Shown: positions 9,322 through 18,851, numbered from the stretch's first letter. The stretch: 64,000 nt of DNA from Nonomuraea muscovyensis (GCF_014207745.1 NZ_JACHJB010000002.1:2604001-2668000); one strand, 5' to 3'. Made by a program: numbers and translations. Notes: generated by a model not told the origin, from the letters alone.

Positions 9322-11294
9322 GCCACCGAGTCCGGGCGCTTCCACTCCTGGCCCAGCACGTGCTGGGCCAGGAAGGCGAGGACCGTCTCGTACCAGGCGA
9401 CGACGTTGCCCGGCTTGAGGATCCAGTGGTTCTCGTCGGGGAAGTAGAGGAACTTCGCCTCGGCGCCGGTGCGCTGCAGGTCCCACCACAGGCGCAGCCC
9501 CTCGCCGATGGGCACCCGGTAGTCCTTGTCGCCGTGGATGACGAGCATCGGCGTGCGGATCCGGTCGAGGGAGTGGTGGGGGGAGAGCTTGGCGTAGCGC
9601 TCGGAGCCCGGCTCGCCGAACTCCCGCTGCCAGTACATGGCGACGTCGGTGGTGCCGGCGAACTGGTCGAGGTGCCACAGGGAGGCGTGGGTGACGACGG
9701 CCTTGTAGCGATCGCTGTGCCCGGCGACCCAGTTGGCCATGTAGCCGCCGTACGAGCCGCCCATCGCGCCCAGCCGCTCGCCGTCGACGTCGTCCCTGGC
9801 CACGGCCACGTCCACGATGGCGTCGAGGTCGGCCATGGTCCGCGGGCCCCAGTCGCCCCAGCCGCGGTCGATCATGTCCTGGCCGTACCCGGTGGACAGG
9901 CACGGGTCGGGCATGAGGACGGCGTAGCCGCGCTGGGCCATGATCCACGACTGCCATCGCCACTGCCAGTCGTTCCAGGAGGCGACGGGGCCGCCGTGGA
10001 TCCACAGCAGCAGCGGCGCCGGGTGCTCGGCCGAGGCGCCCTCGGGCAGGACGAGCCAGCCCCGGACGGTGGCGCCGTCGTCGGTGGTGGCGGAGATCTC
10101 GGTGAGCGCGCCGGGCACCTCGGGGCGCGGCGCGGGCGAGGACAGGTCGGCGATCTCGCCGGTGGCCGTGTCGACGCGGGCCGGGCCCGGTGCCCGATCG
10201 ACGGCGCTGCGCAGCGCGTACACGAAGCGCCCGTCGGGCGACGGGTTGAGCCCGAGGTAGGCCGAGTCGTCGGTGGTGAGCCGGGTGACCTGGCCGTCGA
10301 GCGCGACCCGGAAGACGGGGCGGCGCCCCTGGTGGTCGGCGGCCAGGTAGACGGCCGAGGAGTCGGGCGCCCAGGCGAGGTCCATCGGGAACAGGTCGGG
10401 CGCGTGGGCTGCGCCTTCACCGGTGGCCAGGTCGCCGATCCACAGCTCGGAGCGGGCCGAGACGTCGAGGTCGGTGTGCCGGTCGCGGACGCAGGCCACG
10501 CGGCCGCCGTCGGGCGAGACCGCGAGCGGACCGGTGAAGTCGTTGCGGTCGTCGGTGAACAGCACGCGCCGCTCGCCGCTCGCGACGTCGATGGCGACGA
10601 GCTCGGTGCGGAACTGCCCGAGCGGCAGGTGCACCCGCCAGGTGGCGACCACGGTGGAGCCGTCGGGGGTCAGCTCGAACGACACGTCGCGCAGGCCCTC
10701 GCCGGGGTCGGGCGTCAGGTCGCGGACGTCCTCCAGCCGGTCGGCGCCGAGCCGGGCGGCGAACAGCCGGGTGCGGCCGGGGCCGAGGTCATGGTCCCAG
10801 TAGCGCACGGGGGCGCTCTCGTGCAGGATCGCGCTGATCCCGGCGTCCTTGCGGGCCTTGCGGCGCTGCTCCTCGGCCTCGGCCTCGCCGTCGAGCACAT
10901 CGGAGGCGAACACGACCACGTCGCCGGCCGTGCGGACCGCGGAGACGCCGCCGGGGCGGCAGGCCACCTGGCGCGCCTCGCCGCCGGCGCGCGGCAGCAG
11001 CCACAGGGCGGGCACCTCGTCGGTGGCGTCCTTGACCGTGGGGTCGGGGCGGGCGGAGGTGAAGAGCAGGTCGCCCGCCGCGGTGAACTCGGCGGCGCTC
11101 TCGCCCTTGGCGGACCGGGTCAGCCGGTGGGGCTCGCCGTCGAGGGGGATCGCCCAGAGCGCGGTGCCGTACGACCTGCCGTCGGGGTTGAGTGACTGCA
11201 CAGCGGAGACCAGCCGGGACCCGTCGGGAGCGAGCTTCAGCGAGAGAACCCGGGGGACGGCCACATAGTCGCGTATGTCGTTGAATGCGCTCAC
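9318..11294 (-). CDS. S9 family prolyl oligopeptidase-like peptidase
   Basis: A 658-aa serine peptidase of the acylaminoacyl-peptidase/DPP type, probably cytosolic since no signal peptide is seen. The N-terminal 400 residues form a beta-propeller with several PDG turns. The C-terminal alpha/beta hydrolase has nucleophile Ser514 in GGSYGG, Asp in HGDKDYRVP and His in DENHWILKPG. GTG start at 11294; a -10-like TAGGTT (11302-11307) ends seven bases before it and no Shine-Dalgarno is present, so the transcript is probably leaderless. Divergent from ferrochelatase with only 56 bp between. Confidence 0.92.
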   Translation of the reverse strand: MSAFNDIRDYVAVPRVLSLKLAPDGSRLVSAVQSLNPDGRSYGTALWAIPLDGEPHRLTRSAKGESAAEFTAAGDLLFTSARPDPTVKDATDEVPALWLLPRAGGEARQVACRPGGVSAVRTAGDVVVFASDVLDGEAEAEEQRRKARKDAGISAILHESAPVRYWDHDLGPGRTRLFAARLGADRLEDVRDLTPDPGEGLRDVSFELTPDGSTVVATWRVHLPLGQFRTELVAIDVASGERRVLFTDDRNDFTGPLAVSPDGGRVACVRDRHTDLDVSARSELWIGDLATGEGAAHAPDLFPMDLAWAPDSSAVYLAADHQGRRPVFRVALDGQVTRLTTDDSAYLGLNPSPDGRFVYALRSAVDRAPGPARVDTATGEIADLSSPAPRPEVPGALTEISATTDDGATVRGWLVLPEGASAEHPAPLLLWIHGGPVASWNDWQWRWQSWIMAQRGYAVLMPDPCLSTGYGQDMIDRGWGDWGPRTMADLDAIVDVAVARDDVDGERLGAMGGSYGGYMANWVAGHSDRYKAVVTHASLWHLDQFAGTTDVAMYWQREFGEPGSERYAKLSPHHSLDRIRTPMLVIHGDKDYRVPIGEGLRLWWDLQRTGAEAKFLYFPDENHWILKPGNVVAWYETVLAFLAQHVLGQEWKRPDSVA

Positions 11295-11350
11295 CCGATC
11301 GAACCTACCTCGCGGCGTGGACCGTCACCGTCCCGGCATAGGGTTGTCAC
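11295..11350. promoter_or_regulatory. Divergent leaderless promoters, S9 peptidase / ferrochelatase
   Basis: The 56-bp gap has TAGGTT on the minus strand (11302-11307) seven bases from the peptidase GTG, and TAGGGT on the plus strand (11339-11344) six bases from the ferrochelatase GTG. Both fit -10 boxes with transcription starting at the start codon. The two promoters must share the -35 region. Confidence 0.5.
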
Positions 11351-12322
11351 GTGGGGAATTACGACGCGCTCCTGGTCCTTTCGTTCGGCGGTCCGGAGGG
11401 TCCGGGCGACGTGATGCCGTTCCTGGAGAACGTGGTGCGCGGGCGCGGCGTGCCGCGCGAGCGGCTGCTGGAGGTGGCCGAGCACTACCAGGGCTTCGGC
11501 GGGATCAGCCCGATCAACCAGCAGAACCGCGACCTGGTCGAGGCGCTGCGCCCGGTGGCGGGCGTGCCGGTCTACTGGGGCAACCGCAACTGGCGCCCGT
11601 TCGGCGAGGACACCGTGCGGCGCATGCGCGACGACGGCGTGCGCAGGGCGGCGGTCTTCGCCACCTCGGCGTTCGCCGGCTACTCCGGTTGCCGCCAGTA
11701 CTACGAGGACATCGCCAGGATCTCCGTCGAGGGCGGCCCCGAGCTGGTCAAGATGCGCCACTTCGGCGACCATCCGGGGTTCGTCGAGGCGATGGCCGAC
11801 CACACCCGGCAGGCGCTCGCCAGGCTGGGCCGCGACGACGCCCGCCTGGTGTTCACCGCGCACAGCATCCCGGTCGGCATGGCGCGCAGCGCCGGGCCCG
11901 AGGGCGGCCTGTACGAGGCGCAGCTGCGCCGCTCGGCCGAGCTGGTCAACGAGGCGCTCGGCCGCGGCGAGCCCTGGGACCTGGTGTGGCAGTCGCGCAG
12001 CGGCCCGCCGCAGGTGCCGTGGCTGGAGCCCGACGTGTGCGACCACCTGAGCAAGCTCGACGCGCCGGCGGTGGTGCTGGTGCCGATCGGGTTCGTCTCC
12101 GACCACATGGAGGTCGTCTACGACCTCGACACCGAGGCCCGGCAGGTCGCGGCCGAGCGGGGGCTGCCGATGGAGCGGGCGGCGACGGCGGGCACGCACC
12201 CGGCGTTCGTGCGGATGGTGCGCGAGCTCATGGACGAGCCGGAGCCGGTGCCGTGCCCGCTGACCTGCTGCCCCGCCCCCGTCCGGCCCGCCGCCCGCCA
12301 GGCTCGGGAGTCTCAGGCATAG
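11351..12322 (+). CDS. hemH: Coproporphyrin III ferrochelatase (HemH/CpfC)
   Basis: A 323-aa metal chelatase that inserts ferrous iron into the porphyrin in the late haem pathway. Actinobacteria use the coproporphyrin-dependent route, so the product is expected to be coprohaem (CpfC). Signatures: LLVLSFGGPEGPGDVMPFLENV at the N-terminus, the FTAHSIPVGMA active-site His around residue 177, and PIGFVSDHMEVVYDLD with the conserved Glu. The C-terminal CPLTCCPAP resembles the cysteine set that binds a [2Fe-2S] cluster in actinobacterial members. GTG start at 11351, apparently leaderless. The last 10 bp overlap the convergent transglycosylase gene. Confidence 0.93.
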   Translation: MGNYDALLVLSFGGPEGPGDVMPFLENVVRGRGVPRERLLEVAEHYQGFGGISPINQQNRDLVEALRPVAGVPVYWGNRNWRPFGEDTVRRMRDDGVRRAAVFATSAFAGYSGCRQYYEDIARISVEGGPELVKMRHFGDHPGFVEAMADHTRQALARLGRDDARLVFTAHSIPVGMARSAGPEGGLYEAQLRRSAELVNEALGRGEPWDLVWQSRSGPPQVPWLEPDVCDHLSKLDAPAVVLVPIGFVSDHMEVVYDLDTEARQVAAERGLPMERAATAGTHPAFVRMVRELMDEPEPVPCPLTCCPAPVRPAARQARESQA

Positions 12323-13512
12323 GTGCGGGCGTACGCCTCGGCGATGCCCATGACCTTGTTCACGTAGTCCCACGAGTGGTTGTAGAACCAGATCGCCTTG
12401 CGCAGCTTCTCGCCGCCCTTGCCGGCGCCGTTGGCGCACAGGTAGTTGGCGGCTCCGGGCACCGCGTCGTACGGGCTCCAGATGTCGGCCTTGCCGTCAC
12501 CGTCGCCGTCCACGCCGTACGCCTTCCAGGTGGCGGGCATGAACTGCATCGGTCCGAGCGCGCCCGCGCTGGAGGGCCCGTTGTTGCGGCCGTGCGAGCT
12601 CTCCACCTGGCCGATCGCGGCGAGCACGGTCCACGACAGGCCGGGGCAGCGGGTGGCCGACTGCTTGTAGAGGTCGAGGTAGCTGGTGGGCCGGTTGGCG
12701 GCGACGGGGTTGTGCGGCTGCCGGTCCTGTTGCCGGCTGGTCCGGGGCTTGGGGGCCGCGGCGGTGAGCGAGAGCACCTGGGCGCCCGAGCCGAGCAGCC
12801 GCCGCACGCTCGCGGGGCTGATGTCCGGCCTGGTGCCGTGGAGCAGCACCGCGACCCCCTTCGCCAGGCCGAGCCTGCCGCCCAGTTCGGCGCTGACCAG
12901 CCCGTCGATGCCCTTGAGCCCGAGCGGCGCCGAGGCGGCCAGGCGCAGCCTCGGGCCGCCATCGATCTGGTAGTCGGCGCCCAGCACCAGGCCGAGCCGC
13001 CGCGCGGCCGCCGACTCGGCGACGAACTCGCCCCTGGCCAGCGCGCTCCACACGGCCGGCTGGTCGGCGACCGCCTTGGGCGTCCAGGAGCGGAACTCGG
13101 CGGGGTCCACGGCGAGCAGGTTGAGTGCGGTGCCCGACACCTTGACCGTGCCGGCGTCGACCACGGTGATCTTCTGCACGTGCCTGATCCCGGACAGCGC
13201 GTGGCGGGTCCGCTTGAGCACCTCGCCGCGGGCGATGGCGAGCACGTGGGGCGGGGTGGGGGTGACACCGGGGCCGCCGGCGCCGAAGTCGGCGGCCCGG
13301 TCGTTGACCGGGGCGGTGGTGGGGACGAGCCGGTCGAGCCGCTCGGGCTGCCGCTGCGGCTCGGCCCGGCGTAAGGGCTGCTCGGGGGTCTCGCGGGCCG
13401 TGCGGAAGAGGTCGTCTCCCACGACCACCGCCACCGCCCCGCCGGCCACGGTCAGCACGACCACGGCGGCGACCATGAGCAGCACGGCGCGCAGCGAAGG
13501 AAGACCTGGCAC
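12313..13512 (-). CDS. Secreted/membrane-anchored lytic transglycosylase
   Basis: A cell-wall lytic enzyme of 399 aa. N-terminal membrane anchor (RAVLLMVAAVVVLTVAGGAV), a Pro/Arg-rich linker, a middle domain of unknown type, and a C-terminal SLT-type catalytic domain with Glu in AAIGQVESSHGRNNG, then GALGPMQFMPATWKAYG and DGDGKADIWSPYDAV. It cleaves the MurNAc-GlcNAc bond of peptidoglycan. I chose GTG 13512: TAACCT ends seven bases before it (leaderless pattern). An upstream GTG at 13569 would add 19 residues from AT-richer DNA that looks like promoter. Confidence 0.8.
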   Translation of the reverse strand: MPGLPSLRAVLLMVAAVVVLTVAGGAVAVVVGDDLFRTARETPEQPLRRAEPQRQPERLDRLVPTTAPVNDRAADFGAGGPGVTPTPPHVLAIARGEVLKRTRHALSGIRHVQKITVVDAGTVKVSGTALNLLAVDPAEFRSWTPKAVADQPAVWSALARGEFVAESAAARRLGLVLGADYQIDGGPRLRLAASAPLGLKGIDGLVSAELGGRLGLAKGVAVLLHGTRPDISPASVRRLLGSGAQVLSLTAAAPKPRTSRQQDRQPHNPVAANRPTSYLDLYKQSATRCPGLSWTVLAAIGQVESSHGRNNGPSSAGALGPMQFMPATWKAYGVDGDGDGKADIWSPYDAVPGAANYLCANGAGKGGEKLRKAIWFYNHSWDYVNKVMGIAEAYARTYA

Positions 13513-13606
13513 TCGCGAAAGGTTAGCGGAAACAGCGGGAAAACCACTTGCCGTTCGGACATACGGCACGTAAAGGTAAGCACGTAGTGTGACAGGAGGA
13601 AAGTAC

Positions 13607-14812
13607 GTGGTCGGGCCTTACCGGGGGTTGTTCGACGGGCCCGGCGTCAAAGGGTTCGTGCTGGCCGGGTTCATCGGCCGGATGCCGATGTCCATGCTCG
13701 GCATCGGCATCGTCCTGCTCATCACCGCGCTCACCGAGTCCTACGCCATGGCCGGCGCGGTCGCCGCCACCACCAACCTCGCGTTCGCGGTCGCCGCCCC
13801 GCTGTCCGGCCGGCTCGTGGACCGGTTCGGCCAGGCCCGGGTGATCGTGCCGTTCGCCGTCGTCAACGCGCTCGCGCTGGCCGGGCTCATGCTGTGCGCC
13901 CGACTGGACCTGCCCCAGTGGACCCTGTACGCCGCCGGCCTGCTGGTGGGCGCGACCTCCCTGTCGCTGGGCTCGATGGTGCGGGCCCGCTGGAGCGCGC
14001 TGCACGGCGGCTCGGCCCGGCTGCACACCGCCTTCGCCTTCGAGTCGGTGGCCGACGAGGTCATCTTCGTCACCGGCCCCGCGCTGGTCACGGTGCTGGC
14101 CACCGCGATCAACCCGTACGCGGGGCTGCTGGTCGCGCTGGTGTCCATGCTGGGCGGCTCGCTCGCGCTGGCGGCCCAGCGGCGCACCCAGCCGCCGGTG
14201 CGGGCGGACCGCGGCGGTGGCGGCGGCACCCCGATCCTGATCCCCGGCATCGCCCTGCTGTCATGCGTCTACCTGGCACTCGGGGCGGTGTTCGGTTCGG
14301 TCGACCTGATCACGGTGGCGTTCGCCGAGGAGGAGGGCGTCAAGGGCGCCGCCGGGTTCCTGCTGGCGGCGTTCGCGGGCGGGTCGATGGTGTCGGGACT
14401 GTGGTTCGGGTCACGGCGCTGGCGGATCTCGCTGCGCGGGCGGTTCGTCCGGGCGCTCGGCGTGTTCGCGGTGGGGCTGCTGCCGATCGCCTTCATCGGC
14501 GACGCGCGGGTGATGGCCGTGGCGCTGTTCATGGCGGGCCTGGCCATCTCGCCGACGCTCATCACCGGCTTCTCGCTGACCGAACGGCTGGTGCCGTCGT
14601 CGCTGCTCACCGAGGGCATGGCGTGGATCTCGACCTCGATCGGGCTGGGCGTGTCGATCGGCGCGTGGGCCGGCGGCCGGCTCACCGAGGCGTTCGGCGC
14701 GTCCAACGCCTACGGCTTCGCGCTGGCCGCCGCGGCGGTCGCCGTCGTTGTGGGTGTCGGAGGTTCGGGTTTGCTGAGGATTCCCGACGCGGCTTCACCC
14801 GGCAAACCCTGA
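13607..14812 (+). CDS. MFS transporter
   Basis: A 401-aa major facilitator with about 12 hydrophobic segments. The loop 2-3 signature appears as GRLVDRFGQARV near residue 72. A central cytoplasmic loop with AAQRRTQPPVRADRGGGGG separates the two halves. The GTG at 13607 is seven bases after AGGAGG, which decides this start over an upstream GTG at 13589. Substrate unknown; the family includes drug exporters and sugar exporters. Divergent from the lytic transglycosylase. Confidence 0.85.
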   Translation: MVGPYRGLFDGPGVKGFVLAGFIGRMPMSMLGIGIVLLITALTESYAMAGAVAATTNLAFAVAAPLSGRLVDRFGQARVIVPFAVVNALALAGLMLCARLDLPQWTLYAAGLLVGATSLSLGSMVRARWSALHGGSARLHTAFAFESVADEVIFVTGPALVTVLATAINPYAGLLVALVSMLGGSLALAAQRRTQPPVRADRGGGGGTPILIPGIALLSCVYLALGAVFGSVDLITVAFAEEEGVKGAAGFLLAAFAGGSMVSGLWFGSRRWRISLRGRFVRALGVFAVGLLPIAFIGDARVMAVALFMAGLAISPTLITGFSLTERLVPSSLLTEGMAWISTSIGLGVSIGAWAGGRLTEAFGASNAYGFALAAAAVAVVVGVGGSGLLRIPDAASPGKP

Positions 14813-14866
14813 TCCGCTACGGTCGAGACATCCCTCGCAACACCCTTCACATTGGATACGACTAGT

Positions 14867-15625
14867 ATGTCCCGACAAAGCAGTTCACTCCTGGCCATCG
14901 CGGCTGTCACGCTCGCCCTCATCCCGGCACCCGCGCTGGCCGACACCACTCCTCCCCAGGGCGGCAAGGCGGCCGCCACGAAGAAGACGGCCAAGGCCGT
15001 CGACTGCACGCAGGTCAAGTGCATCGCACTGACCTTCGACGACGGGCCCGGCAAGTACGCCGGCACCCTGCTCGACACGTTGAAGAAGTACGACGCCAAG
15101 GCGACGTTCTTCCTCGAGGGCCAGTACGTGAAGAGCCGGCCCTCCTTCGTCAAGCGCATGGTGCAGGAGGGGCACGACGTAGGCAACCACAGCTACAAGC
15201 ACCCCAAGTTCACCGAGATCGAGCCGTGGGCCATCCGCAGCGAGATCCAGAAGACGCAGGACGAGATCAAGAAGGCCGCGGGCGTCGAGCCCAAGCTCCT
15301 GCGCCCGCCGTACGGACTGGCCGACCTGCAGGTGACGGAGGTCGCGGCCGAGTTCGACATGCCGGTCATCCTGTGGACGGCCGGCTCGCGCGACTGGGAC
15401 ACCAAGAACGCGGAGGCCATCAAGAAGGCCACGCTCGAGGTGGCCGAGCGGGACGGCATCATCCTCATGCACGACTGGGTGAAGCAGACCGTCGAGGCGA
15501 TGCCCTCCATCGTCAAGACGCTGCAGGGCCGCGGCTACCACCTGGTCAAGGTGTCCGACATCGTCAAGAAGCACGACCTCAAGCCGGGCGACGTCTTCCC
15601 GCTTCCGCAGGGCTGGGAAAACTGA
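14867..15625 (+). CDS. Secreted polysaccharide deacetylase (NodB/CE4)
   Basis: A 252-aa extracytoplasmic carbohydrate esterase that removes N- or O-acetyl groups from peptidoglycan, chitin or xylan. Signal peptide 1-25 ending APALA. NodB motif 1 is TFDDGP (residues 56-61), motif 2 is HSYKHP with His108 and His112 as metal ligands, and motif 3 is RPPYGLAD. DWVKQ with HD carries the C-terminal catalytic His. No Shine-Dalgarno site; TACGAC lies 5-6 bases before the ATG. It stands alone, downstream of the MFS gene. Confidence 0.92.
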   Translation: MSRQSSSLLAIAAVTLALIPAPALADTTPPQGGKAAATKKTAKAVDCTQVKCIALTFDDGPGKYAGTLLDTLKKYDAKATFFLEGQYVKSRPSFVKRMVQEGHDVGNHSYKHPKFTEIEPWAIRSEIQKTQDEIKKAAGVEPKLLRPPYGLADLQVTEVAAEFDMPVILWTAGSRDWDTKNAEAIKKATLEVAERDGIILMHDWVKQTVEAMPSIVKTLQGRGYHLVKVSDIVKKHDLKPGDVFPLPQGWEN

Positions 15626-15665
15626 GTATCGTTCACGTTTAGTCGGAACGAGCCTCGGAGGGGCC

Positions 15666-16943
15666 ATGCTGTTCACGAACTGGGCAGGCAACCAGACGGC
15701 CAGCCCCTCCGAGGTCCGCACACCCGCCTCCACCGACGAGGTGGTGCGCGCGGTGCGCGACGCCGCCGCCGGCGGGCGGCGGGTGCGCATGGTCGGCACC
15801 GGCCACTCCTTCACCGACGTGGCGCTCACCGACGGCATCATGCTGCGCCCTACGGCGCTGACCGGCGTCCGCTCGATCACCGGCGACCAGGTCACCGTGC
15901 TCGCCGGCACACCGCTGAAGGCGCTCAACGAGCTCCTGCACGAGCGGGGCCTGGCCCTGGCCAACATGGGCGACATCACCGAGCAGACGGTCGCCGGCGC
16001 CATCCAGACCGGCACGCACGGCACCGGCCGCGACACCGGCGGCCTCGCCGACCAGGTCAGCGCGCTGGAGCTGGTGCTCGCCGACGGCTCGGTCGTGACG
16101 GCGGCACCGGGCGAGGACCTGTTCGACGCCGCCCGGGTCGGGCTGGGCGCGCTCGGGGTGCTGACGGCGGTCACCCTGCGGGTGGAGCCCGCGTTCCTGC
16201 TGCGCAACAGGCGGCGGCGGGCCACGCTGAGCGGCATGCTCGGCTGCCTCGACGAGATCGCCTCCGCCGACGAGCACCTCGACTTCTTCTGGCTGCCGCA
16301 CACCGACGCGTGCCTGGTCAAGACCAGCAACCGCGACCCCGGGCCGGCCCGGCCGCCCGGCGCGGTCAAGCACTGGCTGGACAACGTCTTCCTGGAGAAC
16401 ACCCTCTTCGGCCTGGCCTGCGCCGCGGGCGCCTGCCTGCCCGGGCTGATCCCCCGGATCAACGCGCTCAGCGCGGCGGCGCTGGCCGACTCCGAGGCCG
16501 TGGACGTCTCGTACCGGGTCTTCACCTCGCGGCGGGAGGTGCGCTTCCTGGAGATGGAGTACGCCGTGCCGCGCGAGCACCTCGGCCGGGCGCTACGCGA
16601 GACACGCGACCTGGTCGAGCGCGCCGGGTGGCGGATCACCTTCCCGGTGGAGGTGCGGGTGACGCCGCCCAGCTCCGCGTGGCTGTCCACCGCGTACGGG
16701 CGGCCGACCGGATACGTGGCGTGCCACATGTACCGGCCGACGCCGCATGGGGCGTACTTCGAGGGCGTCGAGGAGATCATGACGCGGCTGGAGGGCAGGC
16801 CCCACTGGGGCAAGCTGCACACCCGGGACGCCGCGTACCTGGCCAGGGTCTACCCGCGCTTCGCCGACTTCGTCGCGTTGCGCGACCGGCTGGACCCCGG
16901 CCGGCTGTTCGGCAACGCCTACCTCGACCGCGTCCTTGGCTGA
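15666..16943 (+). CDS. FAD-linked sugar-lactone oxidase (D-arabinono-1,4-lactone oxidase family)
   Basis: A 425-aa flavoenzyme of the aldonolactone oxidase/VAO family. The FAD domain is seen as RMVGTGHSFTDVALTDG (about residues 40-56), where the His of GHSF is the site of covalent FAD in relatives, and GAIQTGTHGTGRDTGGL. The C-terminal ALO domain ends HWGKLHT and the family-typical DPGRLFGNAYLDRVLG. Mycobacterial relatives oxidise L-gulono-lactone. The substrate here is not determinable. ATG at 15666 follows GCCTCGGAGGGGCC. Confidence 0.88.
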   Translation: MLFTNWAGNQTASPSEVRTPASTDEVVRAVRDAAAGGRRVRMVGTGHSFTDVALTDGIMLRPTALTGVRSITGDQVTVLAGTPLKALNELLHERGLALANMGDITEQTVAGAIQTGTHGTGRDTGGLADQVSALELVLADGSVVTAAPGEDLFDAARVGLGALGVLTAVTLRVEPAFLLRNRRRRATLSGMLGCLDEIASADEHLDFFWLPHTDACLVKTSNRDPGPARPPGAVKHWLDNVFLENTLFGLACAAGACLPGLIPRINALSAAALADSEAVDVSYRVFTSRREVRFLEMEYAVPREHLGRALRETRDLVERAGWRITFPVEVRVTPPSSAWLSTAYGRPTGYVACHMYRPTPHGAYFEGVEEIMTRLEGRPHWGKLHTRDAAYLARVYPRFADFVALRDRLDPGRLFGNAYLDRVLG

Positions 16944-16944
16944 C

Positions 16945-17826
16945 TCACCGCGGGAGCGGGTCCGTGTCCGCCTCCGTGCTCGCCTCCGGGTCCGCGTCCG
17001 GCTCGCTGACCTGCGGCGCGGGCTCCGTCACGGCAGGCGCCCCCGTCTCCCCGGGGTCCTGCGTCGGCGCCTCGGTCGCCGGTGCGGACGGCTGCGCCGT
17101 GTCGCGGGTGGGCGAGGGCGTCGCCGACGGGGTGGCGGACGTCGTGGGAGCCGGCGTGGGGGTGGCGGTGCGCGTGGCGGTCGGCGTCGGCGTCGCGGAC
17201 GGGGCCGCCGGAGCCGTTCCGGTCCGCGCCGCGGGCTCCTCGGACCGCCGCTCCTCGCGCTCGGGCGCCGGGTCGGGCCGCTTCTTCGGTGTCTGGCCGG
17301 TGACCTGCTCGTGCACCGTGGCCTGGGTCAGCCCCTGGTAGGCCAGGATGCCCCCCATACTGATCGCGAACACCAGCGCGGCGACGGCGGCGATCTTGAC
17401 CCACGGCAGCCCGCCGCGCGACGGGCCCGCCGGCACCGGCCGCTCCATCACCAGGGTCGGCGCGTCCTTCCCCGCGTCCTCCGCGTCCTCCGCGTCCTCC
17501 GCGTTGGCGGGAGTGGCGTCGCGGGCCGTCGCGTGGACGGCCGTCGCCGGCTCACCCTGGCCCTCGCCCTCGGTCGCGCCCTCGGGCTCCTCCCCGTCCC
17601 GCCGCCAGACGATGACCGTGCGCTGTTTGACCTTGTCACCGGTGCGCTTGAGGTAGTGCGTGTAGACGGCGGTGCCGATCGTGGTGCCGACGCTCATCAC
17701 CGCGGCGCCGATCACCGTGCCCGCGACCCCCAGATAGGAGGCCGCCACCGCCGCCGTCACCGCCGCAAGGGCGCTTCCCCCGATCTGCGGCACGCTCAGC
17801 TCGAAGTTCCGCTGCTCGCCGCCCAT
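16945..17826 (-). CDS. Membrane protein with Pro/Thr-rich extracytoplasmic tail
   Basis: A 293-aa protein of unknown function. Residues 18-58 form one or two membrane helices (AAVTAAVAASYLGVAGTVIG), then a cytoplasmic segment with an AEDAEDAEDAGKDA repeat coded by 9-bp tandem repeats (about 17474-17500). A second membrane segment follows at about 138-160 (VAALVFAISMGGILAYQG), then a long Pro/Thr/Ala/Glu tail predicted to be outside the cell. Architecturally like wall-spanning actinobacterial proteins. Ends 1 bp from the convergent oxidase gene. Confidence 0.7.
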   Translation of the reverse strand: MGGEQRNFELSVPQIGGSALAAVTAAVAASYLGVAGTVIGAAVMSVGTTIGTAVYTHYLKRTGDKVKQRTVIVWRRDGEEPEGATEGEGQGEPATAVHATARDATPANAEDAEDAEDAGKDAPTLVMERPVPAGPSRGGLPWVKIAAVAALVFAISMGGILAYQGLTQATVHEQVTGQTPKKRPDPAPEREERRSEEPAARTGTAPAAPSATPTPTATRTATPTPAPTTSATPSATPSPTRDTAQPSAPATEAPTQDPGETGAPAVTEPAPQVSEPDADPEASTEADTDPLPR

Positions 17827-17978
17827 GCCTGGGACCAGTCCCCTTTCGTGGTGTGTGTGTCGTGGGATCGCTCACGGGCGCCGTTCGTCATGCGCCGGGT
17901 AAAGAGCTTCCTCGTGAATAGACGCGGGCGCGTGTCCCGTTGTTCCTGTGACGTACGTGACAGGCACCCTTCTGGCTC

Positions 17979-18851
17979 GTGCCCCGACGATTCGGCCTGC
18001 CCTCCGTCTACCTCGCCGCGGCCGCCGCGACGGCGGTCGCGACGGCCGTGACCACCGCGGTGCCCCTCGCCATGACGCCGGCCTCCGGGCTGGCCGGCCG
18101 GCCCGCCGCGAACGAACCCTCCCGCGCCTACCTCGTCACCGCCCGTGACCGCTCCGCCGCCCGCGACCTCGTCGGCGAGGTGCGCTGGCGGGTGCGCCGC
18201 TACTACACGGCGGCGCTGCCCGGCTTCGCCACGTGGCTCACCGCGGCCGAGGCGGCCGAACTGGCCGCCGACCCACGGGTGCGCGCCCTGGAGCCCGACC
18301 GGCTGGTCCTGCCCGTCCCCGGCCCGCATCGGCTTCCCGCCGGTGCGGCGGACGGACCCGGGATCACCGTGTACGTCGTCGACAGCGGCCTGGACCCGGC
18401 CCACGGCGACTTCGGCGACCGGGCGTGGCACGCCTTCGACGCCACCGGCGGCACCGGCGGCGACTGCACCGGCCACGGCACGCGGGTGGCCCGCCAGGCC
18501 GCGGGGCGGGTCCACGGGGCGGCGCCCCGGGCCAGGCTCGCCTCGGTCCGCGTGCTGGGCTGCGGCGGGACGGGCACGCTGTCGGACGTCGTCGCCGGGC
18601 TCGACTGGGTGCGCAGGCACGCCAGGAGACCCGCCGTGGCGACGCTCGCCGTCGACGGAGCCGGCTCCGCCGCCCTGTCGACGGCCGTGCGGCGGCTCGA
18701 ACGCGCCGGCGTCCCCGTCACCGGCGCCTCGCTCGCGCGTCCGGCGCGACCGACGCGTCCGGCGTTTTCGGCGTTTTCGGCCGACCACGGTGCGTCACAC
18801 GCCCTAGTCCGACAGAATCCGTCGGGGACTCTCCGGGCCGGAGAGCTCTGA
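17979..18851 (+). CDS. Subtilase-like secreted protein lacking the catalytic Ser region
   Basis: A 290-aa protein. Signal segment 8-33, an I9-type inhibitor propeptide (SRAYLVTARD to VRALEPDRLVLP), then the front half of a proteinase K-like S8 domain: Asp in VYVVDSGLD and His in DCTGHGTRVA. After RRLERAGVPVTGAS the sequence leaves the family. The AAGN oxyanion motif and GTSMASPH serine motif are absent and the protein stops at 18851. Either a decayed gene or a non-proteolytic S8 fold. GTG start at 17979 without a clear ribosome site. Confidence 0.65.
   Translation: MPRRFGLPSVYLAAAAATAVATAVTTAVPLAMTPASGLAGRPAANEPSRAYLVTARDRSAARDLVGEVRWRVRRYYTAALPGFATWLTAAEAAELAADPRVRALEPDRLVLPVPGPHRLPAGAADGPGITVYVVDSGLDPAHGDFGDRAWHAFDATGGTGGDCTGHGTRVARQAAGRVHGAAPRARLASVRVLGCGGTGTLSDVVAGLDWVRRHARRPAVATLAVDGAGSAALSTAVRRLERAGVPVTGASLARPARPTRPAFSAFSADHGASHALVRQNPSGTLRAGEL

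Noticed and set aside
8479..10005. Longer form of the inositol monophosphatase starting at 10005
   Set aside because: The upstream part runs antiparallel in frame through the S9 peptidase gene and has no family similarity; the ATG at 9321 overlapping the peptidase stop is the natural start.
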